Position numbers and translations under genes: made by a program. A stretch of DNA of 64,000 nucleotides from Lachnospiraceae bacterium. GTDB lineage: Bacteria; Bacillota; Clostridia; Lachnospirales; Lachnospiraceae. The stretch's first letter is position 1. Each line of letters opens with the position of its first letter. Below the pieces are notes generated by a model, which made no database searches, was not told the origin of the DNA, and was given only the letters and a program-made list of their open reading frames with translations. This document shows, in pieces, positions 63,968 to 64,000 of this stretch. Location of the stretch: assembly GCA_022767285.1 (NCBI GenBank), contig JALENY010000001.1:168679-232678 (forward strand), written 5' to 3'.

Positions 63968-64000
63968 ATGCCCTATTACGATTCTATATGATTCTTTGAA

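Overview
The window looks like a chromosome segment of an anaerobic, endospore-forming Clostridia, most likely a Lachnospiraceae. The evidence is sporulation and germination genes (spoIIP, gpr), an oxygen-sensitive class III ribonucleotide reductase, a rubrerythrin fusion, Firmicutes-type cdaA-cdaR, mreB-recD2-comF and comEC-holA-rpsT gene orders, a zinc-type L31 protein, and consistent sigma-A promoters (TTGNNN-17-TANNNT). Almost everything is on the minus strand; only rpsT and argG are clearly plus-strand genes. No rRNA, CRISPR array, prophage or intact insertion sequence is visible.

Layout: (1) 1-9560, a surface polysaccharide operon read right to left from one promoter near 9540: two LicD phosphotransferases, TagD, a flippase, GT4 and GT2 glycosyltransferases, DUF2304 and DUF2142 membrane proteins, then rfbB (own promoter) and a TagG-type ABC permease cut by the window edge. 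(2) 9605-12208, a secreted metallo-beta-lactamase-fold enzyme with about 14 choline-binding repeats, closely resembling pneumococcal phosphorylcholine esterase Pce. (3) 12331-16362, the cyclic-di-AMP operon cdaA-cdaR-HPr-dacA. (4) 16393-21926, mreB-recD2-comF followed by two unrecognised membrane proteins. (5) 22012-27548, uvrA with a LexA box, hemW, and a metallophosphoesterase-rubrerythrin fusion. (6) 27565-32009, a truncated CPBP protease beside a transposase relic, then lepA, spoIIP and gpr. (7) 32076-39894, rpsT on the plus strand and a run comEA - response regulator - histidine kinase - GerMN lipoprotein - comEC - holA. (8) 39984-46738, a YdcZ-like transporter and the arginine genes argCJBD (minus) and argG (plus), diverging from a region with three ArgR-like palindromes. 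(9) 46818-52000, telA and xpaC behind a structured leader, and nrdD fused to a redoxin with an NrdR box. (10) 52031-61675, hflX, a TPR lipoprotein, glmM, a nucleotidyltransferase, prfA, prmC, a DUF1385 protein, rpmE and rho. (11) 61716-64000, a choline-binding-repeat L,D-transpeptidase, tRNA-Leu(UAG), and a degenerate tRNA-Lys-like element.

The main biological theme is a phosphocholine-type cell surface. Two LicD transferases, a Pce-like esterase and a choline-binding-repeat L,D-transpeptidase together suggest that this bacterium decorates a wall polymer with phosphocholine (or another CDP-alcohol-derived group), trims it, and anchors proteins to it. Other points worth attention are the metallophosphoesterase-rubrerythrin fusion, the NrdD-redoxin fusion, the structured RNA leader of xpaC-telA, the duplicated hairpin element in the argG leader, and the tRNA-like element at the right edge. 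All functional statements rest on reading the sequence and on family knowledge; no database search was run.
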